Shown here: one piece after another, positions 37,489-48,100 of the stretch
Numbering within the stretch: the stretch's first letter is position 1
How the letters are laid out: each line of letters starts with the position of its first letter
From: Aldehydirespirator sp965200005
GTDB taxonomy: Bacteria; Actinomycetota; Acidimicrobiia; Acidimicrobiales; Aldehydirespiratoraceae
Reading direction: 5' to 3'
Assembly (NCBI GenBank): GCA_965200005.1
Contig: OZ241331.1
Span: 2,108,001-2,172,000 of the forward strand
Length of the DNA: 64,000 bases
Made by a program: the position numbers and the translations under genes
Notes under the pieces: generated by a model
The model's database searches: none
Told to the model about the DNA's origin: nothing
What the model saw: only the letters and a program-made list of their open reading frames with translations

Positions 37489-38889
37489 TTAGCCGGATAG
37501 GAAGTGTTTGATGGCTTGCTGGAACCAGCGGATGTCTTTAGCTCCGCAGACTTCGCGGGCTGAGTGCATAGCTAGTTGAGCGCACCCGGCGTCGACGGTG
37601 GCGATTCCTAGCTTTGCTGCGGTGATCGGGCCGATTGTCGAACCACAAGGCATGTCCGAACGGCTCACAAAACGCTGCATCGGCACTCCAGCTTGTTCAC
37701 AAGCCAGAGCGAAATAGGCACCCGTTAGAGCATTTGTCGCATATCGCTGATTGGCATTTGACTTCAATACCGGTCCACCATTTAGCACCACTTGATGTTG
37801 CTGGTCGTGGCGCTCGGGATAGTTCGGATGTGTGGCATGGGCACCATCTGCTGACAGCACGCAACTGTCGGCACGCGAAGCCGCTATGTCGTCAATACAG
37901 GGTTGACAGCCTGCAGCAAAGCCTTCAACAATTACCTCAAGCATCCGTTGCAGCCATGGAGAATCTGCACCGGTCGTCGAGACACTGCCAATCTCTTCAT
38001 GATCAAACAGACATACTGCAGCAATGTGTGGATTCTCTGAATCCTCGGTCGCTAACGCCGCAAGAGCTAGTGTCGCCGTGAAACAAGACACCAGGTTGTC
38101 GATCCTTGGCGCTGATAACAGTTGACGATCGTGTCCGATAAGTCGCGACGGCTGCAAGTCAAACACCATCAACTCGTGGCCAAAGACATCGTCGATATCA
38201 ATCCCACAAGTTTCAGCTACGAATCCCAGAAACCCACCTGAAGCGGCGGCGGAAGCAGAGTCGGCCTCGGACTCCCAGATGGCCGGATCAACGCCCCAGA
38301 TCGGCGACAGGTGGCGCTCCGGATTGAGTACCAGACCCTTACTGTTGACATCGCGGTCAAGGTGAATCGCCAACTGAGGGATGCGTAACAGTGGCTCGTC
38401 TATTCGCACTAACTGCGATCGGATCCCACCGACCGAGTCACGCACTGCCAGTCGACCTGCCACACCAAGATCGCGATCAAGCCAGGAGTTAAGGAGAGGC
38501 GATCCGTACACCTCAACTCCAAGTCGGCCGTAACCGAGGCGGTCACGATCTGGCTGTGGTTTTAGGCGCAGGTTTGGCGAGTCGGTGTGGGCCCCAACGA
38601 TCCGCAATCCGGTTCGAGGACCATGGTGCGCCCCAACCAGCCAGGCCACTAGAGCACCGTCTTGGGCGAGATACCACAAGCCAGGCGAGACAGCCTCAAG
38701 ACTGCTTTCTGGCACCCGACCGCCGGCGGATTCGAGCAAGTCGACCGCAGTAGCAACAGCATGAAACGGTGTGGGCGAAGCGTCGATCAGCCCCGCAACA
38801 CGTTCGGCAGCATTCACATCTGAATTGTCGCATGTGGTGGTATGGGCGCGCCTCGACACCGGAAGCGATTGATCTGACACAGGCATCAC
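37489..38889 (-). CDS. M18 family aminopeptidase (aspartyl aminopeptidase-like)
   Basis: The zinc aminopeptidase signature is strong: RIVGAHTDSPNLRLKP (first His-x-Asp), FDHEEIGSVSTTGADSPWLQ, SADGAHATHPNYPERHD and the C-terminal SDMPCGSTIGPITAAKLGIATVDAGCAQLAMHSAREVCG. M18 enzymes remove N-terminal acidic or other residues from peptides and form large cytosolic complexes. GTG 38889 and ATG 38886 open the frame, but homology begins near NAAERVAGLID, so GTG 38817 could be the true start. It is divergent from gltB. Confidence 0.93.
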   Translation of the reverse strand: MMPVSDQSLPVSRRAHTTTCDNSDVNAAERVAGLIDASPTPFHAVATAVDLLESAGGRVPESSLEAVSPGLWYLAQDGALVAWLVGAHHGPRTGLRIVGAHTDSPNLRLKPQPDRDRLGYGRLGVEVYGSPLLNSWLDRDLGVAGRLAVRDSVGGIRSQLVRIDEPLLRIPQLAIHLDRDVNSKGLVLNPERHLSPIWGVDPAIWESEADSASAAASGGFLGFVAETCGIDIDDVFGHELMVFDLQPSRLIGHDRQLLSAPRIDNLVSCFTATLALAALATEDSENPHIAAVCLFDHEEIGSVSTTGADSPWLQRMLEVIVEGFAAGCQPCIDDIAASRADSCVLSADGAHATHPNYPERHDQQHQVVLNGGPVLKSNANQRYATNALTGAYFALACEQAGVPMQRFVSRSDMPCGSTIGPITAAKLGIATVDAGCAQLAMHSAREVCGAKDIRWFQQAIKHFLSG

Positions 38890-38891
38890 AA

Positions 38892-38920
38892 TTGACGATA
38901 GGTGAAGTGTTAGCTATGTT
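38892..38920 (+). promoter_or_regulatory. Likely promoter of gltBD
   Basis: TTGACG (38892-38897) and TATGTT (38915-38920) with exactly 17 bases between match a sigma-70-type promoter, 75 bases upstream of the gltB ATG. It is adjacent to the divergent aminopeptidase start. Confidence 0.5.
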
Positions 38921-38994
38921 TGTTGCCCCGGTAAGCAACCACGTGCCAAAGGTGTAGGGCCAACGACGTCCCAGCGCCGCGCTGAGGAGTCGGT

Positions 38995-41900
38995 ATGGAG
39001 TCTGTCACGTCCAACAACCGCGGCTTATATGACCCCACAAATGAGCACGACGCTTGCGGCGTCAGCTTCGTTTGTGATGTGCGCGGCAGGCGCTCGCATC
39101 GTGTCGTCAAGCTAGGCATCCGAGCGCTCTGCAATCTTGAGCACCGCGGTGCCCTGGGTGCCGATCCAGAAACAGGGGACGGAGCCGGGGTGACCTTGCA
39201 GGTGCCCGACAGCTTCCTGCGAGACGTCGTTGACTTTCGACTGCCTCCTGAGGGTCAATACGCCACGGGCATCGGCTTCTTGCCACCGGACAGAAAGCAA
39301 GCGGATGCCGCCGCGCTCGCGACCGAGCGGATCGTCAGATCTGAAGGACTCACGGTGCTTGGCTGGCGGGAAGTACCGATTGATCCCTCGACGGTCGGCC
39401 GTGGCGCACAGGATGCGATGCCCAGTTTCCGGCAACTCTTTGTGGCGTGCGGCGACCTATCGGGGATCGAACTCGACAGGCGTGTCTATGTCGTGCGCAA
39501 GCGCATTGAGCACGAGATTGGCTCGCCTGGTGCTGGCTATGAGGCGGCTGATGACTCCGAAGCAGCTATGGGTGCAGCAGCCCCGCCACACACCGGTGTG
39601 TATTTCCCGAGCCTGAGTTCTCGCGTAATCGTCTACAAGGGCATGTTTGTTGCCAGCCAGATCACCGAGTTCTACGCAGACTTGCGAGACGAGCGGGTGA
39701 CCAGTGCATTGGCACTAGTTCACTCAAGGTTCTCGACCAACACGTTCCCGTCCTGGCCGCTGTCTCACCCGTACCGCATGATCGCCCACAACGGTGAGAT
39801 CAACACGATTCGTGGCAACCGCAACTGGATGCAGGCACGTGAGTCGCTGCTGGAGTCACCACTGCTTGAGGGGCTTGAGCGGGCTTTGCCGATCTGCACT
39901 CCTGATGCGAGCGACACCGCTGGCTTTGATGAGGTTCTGGAGTTGCTAACCCTGAGTGGGTACTCGCTAGCTGAGGCAGCGCTGATGATGATCCCGGAGC
40001 CTTGGGAGCATCACCGTGAGATGAGCGCGGAGCGCAAGGCGTTCTACCGCTATCACGCCACCCGGATGGAGCCCTGGGACGGCCCGGCACTGATCGCTTT
40101 CACCGACGGGACGATGGTTGGTGCGGTGCTTGACCGCAATGGTTTGCGCCCGTCGCGTTACCTCGTGACCAAGGACGGGCTCGCCATTATGGCCTCTGAG
40201 GCCGGCGTGATCGAGGTTCCTCAAGACACGGTCATCGAGAAGGGGCGCCTGCAGCCGGGCCGCATGTTTTTGATCGACACAGCACGGGGTCGCATTGTGC
40301 GTGACGATGAGATCAAGTCAAGGCTTGTGGCCGCCCGCCCGTATGGCCGCTGGTTGGAAGAGAACCAGGTTCATATCGATGACCTGCGCCAGCGTGACGT
40401 CTCTCGTCGAGATGAGGGCACGCTAGGGCAACGCCAGCAGTTGTTTGGCCACACCCACGAAGAGCATCGCATCTTGCTTACACCGATGGTCGGGTCGGGC
40501 AAGGAAGCACTCGGCTCAATGGGTACGGATACGCCACCTGCGGTTCTTTCCGATCGGTCCCGGCCGTTGTATGACTTTTTTAAGCAGTTGTTTGCTCAGG
40601 TCACGAACCCGCCTCTTGATGCAATCCGTGAAGAGTTGGTGACCTCGCTTTACTCACGGGTAGGGCCCGAGTGGAACCTGCTTGACCCGCAGCCGGAGTC
40701 GTGCCGTGTGGTGCATCTCGACCGGCCCGTGCTCAGCGATGCTGAGTTGGCGCGCCTCATTCACATTGACGGTGAGGGCGGCAATAGCCACTTTCGAACC
40801 GAAGTGCTGCCGGCGCTGTTCCCGGTAGCCGATGGCGGCAAGGGCTTGCGCACCGCTCTGGCAGATCTGCGTGAGGCTGCCTCGGCTGCCATCGAAGCCG
40901 GTGCAAACATCTTGGTGATCTCTGATCGTGGTGCAGGCGAGACGCTCGCACCGATCCCTTCGTTGCTGGCGGTCTCTGCGGTGCATCAGCACCTTGTGGC
41001 TCAACAGACCCGCACCCGGGTCGGGCTCGTCACCGAATCAGGCGATGCCCGTGAAGTGCATCATCTGTGCTTGCACATTGGCTTCGGGGCCAATGCCATC
41101 AACCCCTATCTCGCTCTTGAGACAGTCAAAGACCTTGTCGCTCAAGGCCTCTACGGGCTCGACCCCACGATGAGCCCGGCGAAGGCGGAGGCCAATTACA
41201 TCACGGCGGGTTGTGCGGGCATCCTCAAGGTGATGTCCAAGATGGGCATCTCAACGATCGCCTCGTACACCGGCGCCCAAATCTTTGAAGCCATCGGGTT
41301 GAGCACCGAACTTGTAGATGAGTGTTTCACCGGCACCGCTAGCCGGCTCGGTGGGATCGGCATTGACGAGATCGCGGCCGCCGTGGCGCGCCGGCACCGC
41401 CGGGCATTCCCCCAAAACCGCACCCGCCGGGCGCATCGCAGCATCCAGGCAGGCGGCGAGTACCAGTGGCGCCGCGAGGGTGAGTATCACCTGTTCAATC
41501 CCGAGACCGTGTTCAAGCTGCAACATGCCACACGGGAGCGGCGTTTTGACATCTTCCGGGAGTACACCGGCCGGGTTGATGACCAGTCGGCTCGTCTGGG
41601 AACGTTGCGTGGTTTGTTCCGGCTCCGTACCGGTGTGCGCCCACCGGTGCCTCTTGATGAGGTAGAGCCTGTCGCAGAGATCGTGAAGCGGTTTGCTACT
41701 GGTGCGATGAGCTACGGCTCGATCTCCAAAGAGGCCCACGAGACGCTAGCCATCGCCACCAACCGCATCGGCGCAAAGTCCAACACAGGTGAAGGTGGCG
41801 AGGACGCCGATCGTTACATCCCCGATCCCAACGGCGACCTGCGCCGTAGCGCCGTCAAACAGGCTGCTAGTGGACGCTTTGGCGTTACCAGTGAGTATCT

Positions 41901-43608
41901 CGTAAACGCCGACGACATTCAGATCAAGATGGCTCAGGGGGCTAAGCCTGGTGAGGGTGGTCAGCTGCCGGGCCACAAGGTGTACCCGTGGATCGCAAAG
42001 ACCCGCCATTCCACGCCTGGTGTCGGACTCATTTCACCGCCGCCGCATCACGACATTTACTCAATTGAAGACCTTGCCCAGCTGATTCATGACCTTAAGA
42101 ACGCCAATCCGCGGGCGCGGATCCATGTGAAACTGGTAGCCGAGGTTGGTGTTGGAACTGTTGCCGCGGGAGTTTCAAAGGCTCATGCAGATGTGGTGTT
42201 GATCTCGGGCCATGACGGCGGCACCGGCGCATCACCGCTCACTTCAATCAAGCACTCTGGAGCGCCCTGGGAACTCGGTTTGGCTGAGACCCAGCAGACG
42301 TTGCTGCTTAATGACCTGCGTGACCGGATCGTGGTTCAGGTTGATGGCCAGCTCAAAACTGGGCGTGATGTGGTGATTGCTGCCCTGCTCGGGGCTGAGG
42401 AGTTTGGCTTCGCTTCGGCTCCTCTAGTGGTTATGGGTTGTGTGATGATGCGTGTCTGTCACCTTGATACTTGCCCGGTCGGTATCGCTACCCAGAACCC
42501 GGAGTTGCGCAAGAAGTTCGCTGGTAAGCCCGAGTTTGTCATCAACTTCTTTGAGTTCATTGCCGAGGAGGTGCGAGAGCATCTAGCAGCGCTCGGGTTC
42601 CGCAGCGTTTCTGAAGCTGTTGGTCAGGCCGAGATGCTTGACGTCGAACCTGCGGTGCGTCACTGGAAAGCAGCGGGACTTGATCTCACACCGATCTTGC
42701 ATGTCCCGCCGATCCCAGACGACGCCGTTCGTCATCAGCAAGTGTCTCAAGATCATGGTTTAGAAGGGGCACTTGATCAGTTGTTGATCCAGTTGGCAGA
42801 GGGTGCGTTAAGCAACCGACAGGCCATCACCATTGATCTCCCGATCCGCAACATGAACCGCACTGTCGGCACATTGCTGGGCCATGAAGTGACGCGTCGC
42901 TTTGGCCGTAGCGGGTTGCCTTCGGACACGATTGTGATCAACTGCAGTGGCTCGGCGGGGACTTCGTTTGGAGCGTTCCTACCACCCGGTATCACCTTGC
43001 GTCTCGAAGGTGAAGCCAACGACTATGTAGCTAAGGGACTCTCGGGTGGACGTGTTGTGGTGCGTCCACCAGCGGATGCATCTTTTGTAGCGGAACGTAA
43101 TGTCATTGCGGGCAACGTGATCGGCTATGGCGCGACTAGTGGTGAGATCTTTTTGCGTGGACTGGTTGGTGAACGGTTCTGTGTGCGCAACTCGGGTGCG
43201 CTTGCTGTGGTTGAAGGTGTTGGGGATCATGGGTGTGAATACATGACCGGTGGGCGCGTGGTAGTGCTCGGCCCGGTGGGTCGCAACTTTGCTGCGGGAA
43301 TGTCCGGCGGGATTGCCTATGTGTATGACCCGAAGCGTCGTTTGGGTGTGCGGGCGAATCACGAGATGGTGGAACTAGAAGCGCTCGATCCCGAGGACTC
43401 AGAGTGGCTGCTGAGCACTGTCAAGCGGCACCACCATGAGACCGGTAGCGCCGTGGCGAGACGGTTACTTGCAGACTGGCAGTCCACGCAAAGGAGCTTC
43501 GTCAAGGTTATGCCCACCGATTACAAGCGTGTCTTGCTTGCCTCTGAGCAGGCTCGATCTTCAGGTTCTGATGAACTAGTTGCGGTCATGGCCGCAGCAC
43601 ACGACTAA
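38995..43608 (+). CDS. gltB: Glutamate synthase large subunit
   Basis: GltB makes two glutamates from glutamine and 2-oxoglutarate. The 1537-residue protein has an N-terminal class II glutaminase domain whose nucleophile is Cys21 after a short propeptide (NEHDACGVSF), with RFSTNTFPSWPLSHPYRMIAHNGEINT. The central and FMN-binding synthase domains follow (GAMSYGSISKEAHETLA, KPGEGGQLPGHKV, SGHDGGTGASPLTSIKHSG), then the 3Fe-4S cysteines in CHLDTCPVGIATQ, and a C-terminal GXGXG beta-helix (GGRVVV repeats). gltD follows within 20 bases. Confidence 0.98.
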   Translation: MESVTSNNRGLYDPTNEHDACGVSFVCDVRGRRSHRVVKLGIRALCNLEHRGALGADPETGDGAGVTLQVPDSFLRDVVDFRLPPEGQYATGIGFLPPDRKQADAAALATERIVRSEGLTVLGWREVPIDPSTVGRGAQDAMPSFRQLFVACGDLSGIELDRRVYVVRKRIEHEIGSPGAGYEAADDSEAAMGAAAPPHTGVYFPSLSSRVIVYKGMFVASQITEFYADLRDERVTSALALVHSRFSTNTFPSWPLSHPYRMIAHNGEINTIRGNRNWMQARESLLESPLLEGLERALPICTPDASDTAGFDEVLELLTLSGYSLAEAALMMIPEPWEHHREMSAERKAFYRYHATRMEPWDGPALIAFTDGTMVGAVLDRNGLRPSRYLVTKDGLAIMASEAGVIEVPQDTVIEKGRLQPGRMFLIDTARGRIVRDDEIKSRLVAARPYGRWLEENQVHIDDLRQRDVSRRDEGTLGQRQQLFGHTHEEHRILLTPMVGSGKEALGSMGTDTPPAVLSDRSRPLYDFFKQLFAQVTNPPLDAIREELVTSLYSRVGPEWNLLDPQPESCRVVHLDRPVLSDAELARLIHIDGEGGNSHFRTEVLPALFPVADGGKGLRTALADLREAASAAIEAGANILVISDRGAGETLAPIPSLLAVSAVHQHLVAQQTRTRVGLVTESGDAREVHHLCLHIGFGANAINPYLALETVKDLVAQGLYGLDPTMSPAKAEANYITAGCAGILKVMSKMGISTIASYTGAQIFEAIGLSTELVDECFTGTASRLGGIGIDEIAAAVARRHRRAFPQNRTRRAHRSIQAGGEYQWRREGEYHLFNPETVFKLQHATRERRFDIFREYTGRVDDQSARLGTLRGLFRLRTGVRPPVPLDEVEPVAEIVKRFATGAMSYGSISKEAHETLAIATNRIGAKSNTGEGGEDADRYIPDPNGDLRRSAVKQAASGRFGVTSEYLVNADDIQIKMAQGAKPGEGGQLPGHKVYPWIAKTRHSTPGVGLISPPPHHDIYSIEDLAQLIHDLKNANPRARIHVKLVAEVGVGTVAAGVSKAHADVVLISGHDGGTGASPLTSIKHSGAPWELGLAETQQTLLLNDLRDRIVVQVDGQLKTGRDVVIAALLGAEEFGFASAPLVVMGCVMMRVCHLDTCPVGIATQNPELRKKFAGKPEFVINFFEFIAEEVREHLAALGFRSVSEAVGQAEMLDVEPAVRHWKAAGLDLTPILHVPPIPDDAVRHQQVSQDHGLEGALDQLLIQLAEGALSNRQAITIDLPIRNMNRTVGTLLGHEVTRRFGRSGLPSDTIVINCSGSAGTSFGAFLPPGITLRLEGEANDYVAKGLSGGRVVVRPPADASFVAERNVIAGNVIGYGATSGEIFLRGLVGERFCVRNSGALAVVEGVGDHGCEYMTGGRVVVLGPVGRNFAAGMSGGIAYVYDPKRRLGVRANHEMVELEALDPEDSEWLLSTVKRHHHETGSAVARRLLADWQSTQRSFVKVMPTDYKRVLLASEQARSSGSDELVAVMAAAHD

Positions 43609-43628
43609 GTAGTCGGGGTCGACACAGG

Positions 43629-45092
43629 ATGGCTGATCCACGAGGGTTTCTTGCCCATAGCCGCGAGTTACCCGAGCGCCGGCCCGTGCCGGTGCGCCTT
43701 CGAGACTGGCAAGAGGTTTATCGGGGCTTTCCCGAAGACAAGCTCCAGCAGCAAGCATCACGTTGCATGGATTGTGGAATCCCGTTTTGCAATAACGGCT
43801 GCCCGCTGGGCAACTTGATACCGGACTGGAACGATCTCGTTTATCGGGGTTTCTGGCGGCAGGCCATTGAACGTTTGCATGCCACCAACAACTTTCCTGA
43901 GTTCACTGGAAGACTGTGTCCGGCGCCTTGTGAAGAGGCGTGCGTGCTAGGCATTAGTGAGCCGCCGGTCACGATCAAACAAGTTGAGATTTCGATCGTT
44001 GATCGGGCTTGGGATTCGGGTTGGATCATCCCTGAGCCTCCTGCGGTTCTCACTTCTCACAGCGTGGCTGTTGTCGGCTCAGGCCCGGCGGGTTTGGCGT
44101 GTGCTCAACAACTAACGCGTGCGGGTCATCGAGTCGTTGTGTTTGAGCGGGCCGACCGTATTGGTGGGCTGCTGCGCTACGGCATTCCCGAGTTCAAGAT
44201 GGAAAAGCGCCATCTTGATCGGCGCCTCGACCAGATGCGAGCCGAGGGAACCGAGTTCCGTGCCGGGGTCAACGTTGGTCATGATGTTTCGGCCGCTCAG
44301 TTGCGCGCTGACTTTGATGCTGTGGTGCTGGCGTGTGGTGCTACCGCCTGGCGTGAACTGCCGGTTCCTGGTCGTGAGTTGCGGGGAATCCATCAGGCCA
44401 TGGAGTACTTGCCGCTGGAGAATCGTGTTCAGCAGGGTGACCTTGAGTCATCGCCAATTTCGGCGTCTGGCAAGCGAGTAGTGATCATCGGCGGGGGAGA
44501 TACCGGGGCAGATTGTCTGGGAACAGCGCATCGTCAAGGTGCAGCCTCAATCCGCCAATTCGAGATAATGCCGCGCCCGCCTGATAGCCGACCCGAATCC
44601 AATCCGTGGCCAACCTGGCCGTTCATCTACCGGGTTTCTTCAGCTCACGAAGAGGGCGGCGAGCGTGACTTTGCTATCAACACGACCGAGTTTGTCGGCG
44701 ACTCTGATGGCAATGTCGTGTCGCTGTCGACTATTCGGGTAGAGCAGACCTTTGCTGATGGTCGTATGAGTTTCGAACCGGTGCCAGGGACAGAAGAGGA
44801 GATACCCGCTGATCTGGTTCTGCTGGCGATGGGTTTCGTGGGCCCAGAACGCGGTCGTTTGATTGAAGACCTTGGTGTCAATCTTGATCCTCGTGGCAAC
44901 GTGGCGCGCGACCAGGGCTGGGCAACCAGTGTTGATGGTGTCTATGTGTGTGGCGATATGGGCCGCGGTCAGAGTCTCATCGTGTGGGCAATAGCTGAGG
45001 GGCGTGCCTGTGCTGCTGCCGTTGACGCCGATCTCACAGGTTCACGGAGCCTCCCTGCGGTTGTGACACCCACATCAATGCCTTTGCGCTAA
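43629..45092 (+). CDS. gltD: Glutamate synthase small subunit
   Basis: GltD supplies electrons from NADPH to GltB. The N-terminal cysteine motif CMDCGIPFCNNGCPLGNLIP, with a second set in GRLCPAPCEEACVLG, binds 4Fe-4S clusters. FAD binds at AVVGSGPAGLACAQQLTRAGH and NADPH at VVIIGGGDTGADCLGTAHRQGA. The C-terminal VYVCGDMGRGQSLIVWAIAEGRACA is typical. The length (487 residues) is standard. It is the second gene of gltBD and ends 40 bases from a convergent operon. Confidence 0.98.
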   Translation: MADPRGFLAHSRELPERRPVPVRLRDWQEVYRGFPEDKLQQQASRCMDCGIPFCNNGCPLGNLIPDWNDLVYRGFWRQAIERLHATNNFPEFTGRLCPAPCEEACVLGISEPPVTIKQVEISIVDRAWDSGWIIPEPPAVLTSHSVAVVGSGPAGLACAQQLTRAGHRVVVFERADRIGGLLRYGIPEFKMEKRHLDRRLDQMRAEGTEFRAGVNVGHDVSAAQLRADFDAVVLACGATAWRELPVPGRELRGIHQAMEYLPLENRVQQGDLESSPISASGKRVVIIGGGDTGADCLGTAHRQGAASIRQFEIMPRPPDSRPESNPWPTWPFIYRVSSAHEEGGERDFAINTTEFVGDSDGNVVSLSTIRVEQTFADGRMSFEPVPGTEEEIPADLVLLAMGFVGPERGRLIEDLGVNLDPRGNVARDQGWATSVDGVYVCGDMGRGQSLIVWAIAEGRACAAAVDADLTGSRSLPAVVTPTSMPLR

Positions 45093-45133
45093 CTGTTGTG
45101 TGTCGGGGCTGTGTATCAGTGTTTGTCACCGTA

Positions 45134-48100
45134 TTACTTCGAGCGGGCTGAGAGCATTGCCACGATGTAGTCGCTCAGCAAGAACAGCACTGCTGTGACA
45201 CCCAAAAAGTGGGCTAACTCGAACAGTTGAGGCCAACCAAAGATCGGTGGGTAGTGGAAGCGGTATTGCTGAATCAACACATACAAAGCAGCCACACCGA
45301 GCGATAAAGCTGCAAGAGCCCCAGGCAATTGCCTTAGAGGCCGCAAACGCGAAGCCATCACAGTTGCCGCGGCGGCAAGTGGAACCGCACAGAAGTACCA
45401 CCACTTAGTCGTTGGCAAATTGACTGCTGCCAACACCGCTGCAGCTATACCCGCTGTAATCAGTAGCGAGATTCGTAATGGAGGCTGCACGGGTACTTGA
45501 TTTGGCAACACGAGCGTCGGCGCGAATGGCTCGACTGCGACAAACTGCGTCGACAGATGATCGCGTCGCTTCCGCGGCCAGAACACAATTAGCAGCGCTA
45601 CTACGACAGCACCGAGGGATGCGAACAGGGCGAGAGTCAGCAACCGCTGCGGTACCCAGCGAAGTTCAAAGTCTCTCCACTCCTCACTTGCAGTCAGTCT
45701 CCAGCCGTTTGCGAATCCGTTTATTGCCACACCGGGACCGAGGTCCTCGTCATCGACGTATGCATGCCAGCCCCGGTTGTAACTCTGGCCGAGCACCAGC
45801 CACTGGTCGCTAGAGGCAGGTCCGACCGAACCGGAATAGTGGGTGGCACTGTGTCGTGTTGCCGAGACCGGTGCCGGATTCGTGATCTTGTCCAAGGCCC
45901 CGAGACTCGTTAACACGACTTGGTCAACATCAAGACCGGTGAAAGTGTCCAGAGATGACGTGATCAGGTTGTCTCCGGCGGTCAATGTCACCGGCTCGCA
46001 GCCCTCAAGTGTCAGACTCTTTCCTGAGAGTGCGGCTTGGGTTGTTCCTGTAACTCGTACTGCGATTGGCTGGTTGTTCAATTCGAGCAGATCATTGCGA
46101 CAGCCGGTGTCGAATTGGGCGGGCAACTGTGGTGCATCTGTCTCACCGATTCGGATTTCGGCGATTGCGATGGGCAGAGCGACTTCTAATCCCGCAGGTG
46201 GGTGGAAGGGAACCCTCTCGGTTACTTCGATGAACTCAAACCGGGCGGTGTCTGCTGACACCTCAACCGGCAGCGTGACAGTCTGGACTGTGCCATTTGC
46301 AGTGCTAGTGCCTTCGTCAGCGGCTGTGATCTTGGTTTCAAAAGTGCGTTGCTCAGTGCCGTCAAGGGTCACCCGCACGGCGAGAGGTGTGGAGTGTCGC
46401 TCGTCAACCACGATGTCTAGTTCGATCACGTTTCTGTCGAACTGACCTTCGGTGCTAGTGACCTCAATCCACTGCCCACTCTGTGAGCCGAGACTGGATT
46501 TCCACGCGGTCGCAGTGTCATGATCGAAGGCCGCTTCTGGGCGTGTTAAGTGTTGACCAGGCAATCGGCTTGATGCTGTCACTACTAGTTGTGAGTGTGA
46601 ACCGAGCATTGACTCCACAGTGTTGCTGCCGGTTCCTTCTGCAAGCGTTGCGGTTCCACTAAGTGTGAACTGTCTCGAGATTGGCATTGGTATCGAGCGG
46701 CTCAAATGTGACTCTGGATCAACCCGCCAAACCCGCGAGTCTGCCCGCTCACGGGTCAACACAATAGACAAGTCTCGCTCTTTGAGCTCGTTGCCGAGAT
46801 AGTCAGTCAAGGCTCGAGGAACTCGCACAATCTCAACAGTAGATCCGAGTCCGAGATCAACTTCAAAGAAACCCACCGGGCCGATGCCGTCATAGTTGGC
46901 CAGTTGTCCGAGGTCGGTATCGGCGATTACAAAGTCGATTACCTGAGCATCTGTTGATAGTTCGATGATCTGAGGTGTGGTAGTTAACTGTTTGTCAAGA
47001 GACACTACAGAGTGAAGTTCACCGTCAACAATGATCTCGATTTCTGTGATGCGGCGGCTTTTCTGAGCGACGAATCTGCGGTTGTGGTCGTGCCATTGAT
47101 GAAACGATATGAAGTCGATGTAAGTGGGCTCAGTGAGCGTTAGCTGGAGTCGTTCTCCGTGAACATTTGCTCCGTCTCCGACGAGCCAGGCAGTTTGTGT
47201 GAAGCCGTCTATGGCATGAAAAGCGCGATCTTCTGGCGTGTACTTGAGTGGGCTTCCATACGCTGATGCCTGGGCTGTAACAGGGCCGACTTGTTTGGCA
47301 ACTGTCATTGAGTCATCGGGGTTGGAGTCCCCCACAACTGAGGGCCGGAACTGTGGCAAGCGGTTGTCATGTGGGTCTTCAGCAAGAGGAACTTCGCCCG
47401 GAGCTTCCGTATAGCCGCGGTTCTCTCGAAGCATCCCCCAACGTTGCGCTCGGCGACGATTGCTGTCTGTCACGATTACGTGGCTGATGTCACTGAGTTG
47501 CGAGTGAAGTGTGTCGCCCTCAGCTAGCAGATCACCGGCAAAGAACAAGAGTGTATCGAGCGTAAGCAACCCCGCCGCGGCTGCATCGACGATCCCGTCG
47601 GCATCCCCCACGAGCACAACTGCATCTTGGGTGTTGTGTGTTCGAACAATCGGGAGCGGATCAGTCACCTCAAATCGGCTGACGGGGGCAAGTGGTTCTT
47701 GATCAGGCGGCCGCGCCAAGTCGATGGCATCAAGGATCGGTCGTTGAGGGCCAGCGATGTTGTGAGTCGGTTCGCCAAAGGTCTCGATCAACGCCAGACC
47801 CTCGGCCGCGTCCAGCAATTCGTCCATCTCCGCGGGACGTGGCGTCCCGTAACGTTCGAAGCTCAGGTCACCACGGTGAACGACATCTCCCACCGACATC
47901 AGCCGAGCAACACGGCCCAGACTTGCAGGGTCAAGTGTTCCTTCCTGCATACGTCTGTCAATTGCGCTGAGCAAGGCGGCCGACTGCTCGCTGCCAAACA
48001 GCACGAGTTCCCGGGCGACGTAGCCGCGTTCCATTAGTCCTGGAGTGATTGGATCGATGGTGGTGCCCCAGCGATAGGAGCCGAAGTCAGAGCCGGGAAC

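Noticed and set aside
38890..38994. Glutamine-type riboswitch before gltB
   Set aside because: The leader is only about 75 bases from the likely promoter and shows no recognisable aptamer pattern.
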